Positions 25,301 through 27,971 of a DNA stretch of 27,971 bases are shown here, piece after piece. The stretch lies in the IMG/VR virus record IMGVR_UViG_3300037849_000254, positions 1 to 27,971 of that record. One strand, written 5' to 3'. The notes below the pieces were generated by a model, which was not told the DNA's origin, did not search any database, and saw only the letters and a program-made list of their open reading frames with translations. Every line of letters starts with the position of its first letter. The stretch's first letter is position 1. Both the position numbers and the translations under genes were made by a program. The stretch is from a virus.

Positions 25301-27197
25301 CGGCTACGTCACGCAATTCAAGGCGACGGACGCGGCGTCGAACACCGCTACCACGACCGTGACATTTGCCATCGCAGGCAACAATACGCTGGGGGGCTGT
25401 ACCCTGTTCCCGGCAACCTCCGCCTTCCACATCAACGTGTCGGGGTTGTCGGTCGATACCAGCCCAGCGGCCGCGATTCAATCCGGCTACCTCTCGTCGA
25501 CCATCAAGCCTCTGTTTGGGGCCGCGCCGCAGTCGAGCAATTTCCCGAATGGGATCCCGTTCCTGGTCGTGCCCTACAACCAGACTGACGTGAGCGTGAC
25601 CACGACCGTTTACCAGTCCTACTTCACTTCCGCGCCCTTCCCGCCTTACGCCCCGATCGAGTCAACCTCGAATGCGGCTGGCACGAGCGACAACGACAAC
25701 CACACGCTGATTGTGCAGACGACCGGGAGCGGTAGCCCGTACTGCCAGCTCTGGGAGATGTGGCAGGGGCTGCCGCCGTACACCAACGGGCTCAGCGGCA
25801 ATGCCTGGAAGGATTCGAGCAACGCCTACTGGGACAACCTGGGGTCGACAGGGTCTGGCGCCTACGGGATGCTTCCGCAGGGGAACGGCTCAACGGATGC
25901 CGCCGGCCTGCCCGTCACGCCCCTGCTGGTGAACGCGGACGAGGTGATTGGCACCGGAACCCCATCTGCCCCTACCGGAGCCGTCCAGCACCCAATACGC
26001 TTCACCGTGAGCACAACGCTGGGGGCTTACGTCTGGCCGGCAACGGCGAAGGCTGGGAGCGGGACATGCACAGGTGGGTATTCGGACGGCAATCATCAAC
26101 TCATGCAGGCCAATCCGCCGGCAAGCTGCACCACCACCATGCCCATGGGGGAGATTTACCGGCTCAAGTCGTCGGTGACCAGCCCTTCATGCGCGAGTTC
26201 GAGTCCGCAGTCGGCCATCATCATCACCGGCCTCAGGAACTACGGCATCATCCTGGCGGACAATGGCGAGACGGGCGGAATCATCGGGACACCCGACTCG
26301 CGCTGGAACGATGCGGATCTGGCCTGCCTCAGCAACCTGACACTGACGGACTTTGAGCCGGTAAATGTCGGGAGTCTGATCGCCAACCTGCCCAGCGGGT
26401 GCCCTGGGACCAACAACGCCTGCGAGCCGCTGGCCAGCTACGAAACCACCGCGGGCGCGACTTACGCCATCACGGTAGCCTACGCGGGCGCTGGATCGGG
26501 CACGACCAGCGGGACCAACGTGCCCGGCTCGGGGCTGGCTCCTGGCACATCCTGGACTGCTACCGGGACGCCAGCCACGGGCTCAAATTGCGTGTCGATG
26601 ACAGACACCTTGGGCGGAACGCCTTCAGGTTGCTCGGATTCCGGGAGGATGCCGAGCTCGAATGGGGTGGTCACGACCACCTTTGCGCTCAACTCCTACA
26701 CCGTCAGCACATCCACAACCGGGACAGGGGCCATCTCAGGGTGCGCGGGGAGCCAACTTTACGGCGCGTCCTGGACCTGCAATGAAACCCCTGGAGCGGG
26801 CTACTCGTTCTCCTCGTGGGGCGGAACATGCGGGTGCACCGGAAGCGCGACCTCCTGCACCAAGACTCAGGGTGCCGCAAACTGCACCGTAACAGCGACT
26901 TTCGCCGCGACCACGTATACACTGAGCACATCGATTACGGGCTCGGGAACGCTGACGGGGACGAACTGCCCGGCATCTGGCCTGACGGTGGGTACGGGCT
27001 GGAGCTGCACGGCAAGCCCAAGTGCTGGCTACACGCTGTCATCGCTGAGCGACACTTGCGGGGGAACGGTGGTGGTACCGGTGGACTCAGGAACGATGCC
27101 AGCCAGCAACTGCGCCGTGAGCGTGATCTTTGCCGCAACCACGTCCGGGCGCGGGGTGCTGAGCAATGGAACGCTGAATTCTGGAACGTTGCCTTGA
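22371..27197 (+). CDS. 1608-aa mosaic exported/tail protein: polysaccharide-lyase-like, Ig-like, secreted-protein domain, InlB-like repeats
   Basis: I choose ATG 22371, which overlaps the previous gene by 13 bases and gives a signal peptide (MPALKWLALILLALPLAA, then Q19). Residues 30-200 (PHPRVFL; GGNGYWVGSYGPAYYMPNWV) and about 660-840 (VTGAERYFVHFKKPGTQDFV; NHRGIEIDGSSSKVAVFP) resemble heparinase II/III- or alginate-lyase-like proteins, an alpha-toroid followed by a beta-sandwich. Catalytic residues cannot be assigned. A small beta-module (about 198-275) interrupts the first part. Residues about 910-1001 look like a putative Ig domain (GGTPPYTYAW, GLSVNASTGAISGT). Residues about 1003-1343 match a secreted-protein domain by IPFLVVP, AAGLPVTPLLVNADEV, RFTVSTTLGAYVWPATA and GIILADNG, PDSRWND. 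Two or three InlB-like repeats end it. About 38 cysteines are present. Likely depolymerase or exported host-modifying protein. Confidence 0.65.
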   Translation: MPALKWLALILLALPLAAQEPTITLNGTAYTMQPHPRVFLNAALNARVAYSGGLAPKAVSSNPAWVAMTTRAGTACSIYPDPSTTHNDDSNYVDGTIAEMYAQWWYSDNSQTACLAKALYLVNNMQQYVPFVCNEGVMDCIHGGNGYWVGSYGPAYYMPNWVFAYELVRGQMTTLQQQTFADKWLNDKAAWGGINGSPSTGCTNPTLVGTTSVSINSSGVVTASAPYFGSGQTLQVGDWIASSSNDFTAVIASVSSSTVATIEQDQWSNFSGYSGTLYSRRGGWSAGDCGWFWVAKHDWYAPASIIGSSVYPSGAGNGGVNGTGSFNLVLAQTYGPMAALLSLADDDVNFSSRTSVEITALYNYWHTTTWTGLNEFNYTGFTPTGSVYGITRAWAMWPLTAFSVVNSVVSPPPLLNGLWAKNMTHHTYLATFPSCPAQEWEFGQSFSLNSSYNSYLPNAIYIPSLITMFQGTNEGQYLNWWSQNLWQTCPNGGYSGNTPGTNLMWNSSTLGSNQYGGTSQAWAYLYMDSAYATNSALPTGSVDNCSDAGCSGAVATSVALPMAGLISRTGYSSITDTLTEFLAISAPFNDHTTPYNGIGQPGDIRIWKGAALLGDDYTTWNNGGISASDISIGSDSYFPSAPVYTVLMPAGANDPSNRYTYALVDMTQSYSSSAHVTGAERYFVHFKKPGTQDFVVVYDYVKTSTAEQVIQYSHYPQPTHTTLTCPTVAESFPGTGHSDATQLLTAFLQPAGSNTTYCYSNNTNGTYAGGNGNTFRVSNCGSVTGSSCAATSTYESATVHMPVAGSGNSMPSTETLATIDGNHRGIEIDGSSSKVAVFPIGISEPCFTSATYTTAVPSTAQQLVAGLCTGSYNVTVGGSPVVSGVAVSAGNNSLYFEYGSGAVAVSLASATLTLPSPSCPAGTQYVAYGGCTLAASGGTPPYTYAWVNPTTSYASIPEGLSVNASTGAISGTVYGQGGYVTQFKATDAASNTATTTVTFAIAGNNTLGGCTLFPATSAFHINVSGLSVDTSPAAAIQSGYLSSTIKPLFGAAPQSSNFPNGIPFLVVPYNQTDVSVTTTVYQSYFTSAPFPPYAPIESTSNAAGTSDNDNHTLIVQTTGSGSPYCQLWEMWQGLPPYTNGLSGNAWKDSSNAYWDNLGSTGSGAYGMLPQGNGSTDAAGLPVTPLLVNADEVIGTGTPSAPTGAVQHPIRFTVSTTLGAYVWPATAKAGSGTCTGGYSDGNHQLMQANPPASCTTTMPMGEIYRLKSSVTSPSCASSSPQSAIIITGLRNYGIILADNGETGGIIGTPDSRWNDADLACLSNLTLTDFEPVNVGSLIANLPSGCPGTNNACEPLASYETTAGATYAITVAYAGAGSGTTSGTNVPGSGLAPGTSWTATGTPATGSNCVSMTDTLGGTPSGCSDSGRMPSSNGVVTTTFALNSYTVSTSTTGTGAISGCAGSQLYGASWTCNETPGAGYSFSSWGGTCGCTGSATSCTKTQGAANCTVTATFAATTYTLSTSITGSGTLTGTNCPASGLTVGTGWSCTASPSAGYTLSSLSDTCGGTVVVPVDSGTMPASNCAVSVIFAATTSGRGVLSNGTLNSGTLP
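26697..27143 (+). repeat. Tandem InlB-like beta-repeats at the C-terminus
   Basis: Repeat A (26697-26915) starts YTVSTSTTGTGAISG and repeat B (26916-27143) starts YTLSTSITGSGTLTG. Both continue with a W.C strand, a P.AGY.(F/L)SS segment, CG and a closing (T/S)(A/V).FAATT. A more diverged unit may precede them at about 26460-26696 (YAITVAYAGAGSGTTSG). Such repeats are typical of surface proteins of bacteria. Confidence 0.75.
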
Positions 27198-27222
27198 GGG
27201 CGCATCTAACGAGGGGAGAGCG

Positions 27223-27462
27223 ATGACCTGGAAACGCGGTAGTCAATCTGTCGAGGTTGAGCTCTCCAGACTCCAGGAAAAGGCTGAAAGCTGGTCAGAG
27301 GACCTGGATGGGGAGGCCGGATTGATACGACTATTTAGAGAAGAGCGCGCCGAGCGCAAGGGAACCATGAAGATCTTCCAGGGGCTGGCGTGGGTCTTTG
27401 CCGCATTGATCGGAGCCCAGGCATTCCTGGACGTCGCCAAAGGTTTGCATTGGATTCCGTAA
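27223..27462 (+). CDS. Small one-helix membrane protein, probable holin (79 aa)
   Basis: Starts at ATG 27223 with GAGGGGAGAG upstream. Residues 1-50 are charged and helical (VEVELSRLQEKAESW, IRLFREERAERKGTMK), and residues about 51-71 form one membrane segment (IFQGLAWVFAALIGAQAFLD). This layout, a cytoplasmic helix then one C-terminal membrane helix, is like XhlA-type haemolysin/holin proteins, and T7 also places its holin (gp17.5) right after the tail fibre. Holin is therefore the best call, but the family match is by layout only. No endolysin or spanin gene is visible nearby. Confidence 0.55.
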   Translation: MTWKRGSQSVEVELSRLQEKAESWSEDLDGEAGLIRLFREERAERKGTMKIFQGLAWVFAALIGAQAFLDVAKGLHWIP

Positions 27463-27562
27463 ACACGAACGGAGCGCCGCTAAAAGGGGTCGAACTGAGC
27501 GTTTCGTTCTCTTCCGCTTTCGTAATATGGTGAGCCGGAGCGTAGAGCAAACTGCTTCGTCC

Positions 27563-27934
27563 TTACCGCACGTACACCAGCTTTGGATTTTGATCAGTCA
27601 TTACTGACTTTGGCGGTTTTCCTTCGCTCACCAGAATTCGGAATTTGAAATCAACAGCGTCGAAGAGATCCATAAGCTCCCGCTCTTTCGCGTAGACCCT
27701 ATGGGACACAGCCTCGTCCTCGTTTGGAACTAAAATCCAGACGTAGACCCTCCCGGCGTCCTGTTGAACAAAGATCGCTTCAATCTCTTGAACTGCCTTG
27801 CCAATTTCCAAGGAAATCCCATATTCCAAGTCAAGCTGCTCAACGGGGCGCACCGGTTTTGAGATTTGGGTCGAGGAGTATTGTGGCGGCTGCTGTTGCC
27901 AAAAAGGATTGGCAGGTAGAATCGCGCTAGACAT
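27563..27934 (-). CDS. Unknown small alpha/beta protein on the opposite strand (123 aa)
   Basis: I choose the ATG at 27934 (reading leftwards), which has GGAAGGAG 7 bases upstream; the frame is open further to 27970. The N-terminal 35 residues are Pro/Gln-rich and probably disordered (ANPFWQQQPPQYSSTQ). The core has the order helix, strand, strand, helix, strand: EIEAIFVQQDAG, RVYVWILVPNEDEAVSHRVY, AKERELMDLFDAVDFKFRIL. The W.lv...d...r.rvY..E..l...F....fdf.Il pattern occurs in small proteins of unknown role in many bacterial genomes, so this may be a host gene or a phage accessory gene. It converges on the holin gene, and base composition appears less GC-rich than in the tail genes. Confidence 0.7.
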   Translation of the reverse strand: MSSAILPANPFWQQQPPQYSSTQISKPVRPVEQLDLEYGISLEIGKAVQEIEAIFVQQDAGRVYVWILVPNEDEAVSHRVYAKERELMDLFDAVDFKFRILVSEGKPPKSVMTDQNPKLVYVR

Positions 27935-27971
27935 TTGGTTACTCCTTCCGCTTGAGTCTGTCAGGCACATC

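Noticed and set aside
16585-27197. Diversity-generating retroelement acting on the tail genes, suggested by the BPP-1-like head module.
   Set aside because: No reverse transcriptase gene and no adenine-specific near-duplicate of a C-terminal segment is visible in this window. It could lie outside, but nothing here supports it.
27322-27341. Sequence tgatacgactatttagagaa, reminiscent of a T7 RNA-polymerase promoter.
   Set aside because: Only the first ten bases match well, the initiation part is missing, and it lies inside the holin-like coding sequence, where it encodes the charged helix.
3-27462. Genome-wide reassignment of TAG to an amino acid.
   Set aside because: Only one internal TAG occurs in about 27 kb of coding sequence, and three genes use TAG as a normal stop. 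A recoded phage should show many internal TAG codons.
27463-27562. Shared terminator, tRNA or attachment site between the convergent genes.
   Set aside because: Only very short hairpins (for example AGCA-AAC-TGCT near 27546) without a T run are present, and no tRNA-like cloverleaf could be made out.

Overview
This window looks like the virion-structure half of a short-tailed double-stranded DNA phage (podovirus-like) or a prophage of that kind. All genes but one lie on the + strand, tightly packed with few-base gaps or overlaps, in the order known from T7 gp8 to gp17.5: portal, scaffold, major capsid, two tail-tube proteins, three internal virion proteins, fibres, holin. Between portal and cement protein the layout also resembles Bordetella phage BPP-1 (Bbp19-like and Bbp16-like genes). 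The DNA is GC-rich. The three distal tail genes begin with Sec-type signal peptides that end in AxA followed by Q, and the last one carries domains typical of secreted bacterial proteins. From this I infer, with moderate to low certainty, a Gram-negative host, perhaps a soil Acidobacteriota member. No terminase, integrase, polymerase, tRNA or att site is visible.

Layout. 3-1712: portal gene, cut by the left edge and interrupted by an in-frame TAG at 600-602. 1709-4944: Bbp19-like protein, unknown beta-rich protein, scaffold, major capsid protein and cement protein, ending in a strong intrinsic terminator (4971-5005). 5053-5301: a small unknown gene lying between two terminators. 5342-15221: tail adaptor, very large tail nozzle, and gp14-, gp15- and gp16-like ejection proteins. 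15221-16574: a 34-codon mini-gene and an ATP-grasp-like enzyme, which are extras to the usual phage order. 16585-27197: about 10.6 kb encoding three large proteins with signal peptides: a T7-gp17-type fibre, an SGNH-hydrolase fibre and a 1608-residue mosaic with a polysaccharide-lyase-like N-terminal part. 27223-27462: small one-helix membrane protein, likely holin. 27563-27934 (minus): unknown small protein that converges on the phage genes and may mark the end of the late operon. The 100 bases between the last two genes (27463-27562) hold no clear terminator or RNA gene.

How it works together. The head genes build the procapsid (portal, scaffold, capsid, cement). The gp11- and gp12-like proteins form the tail tube and nozzle. 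The gp14/15/16-like proteins would form the ejection channel through the cell envelope. The fibre and enzyme genes would recognise and degrade surface polysaccharide. The least expected parts are the signal peptides and high cysteine content of the tail proteins, the ATP-grasp enzyme inside the structural operon, and the amber codon in the portal gene.
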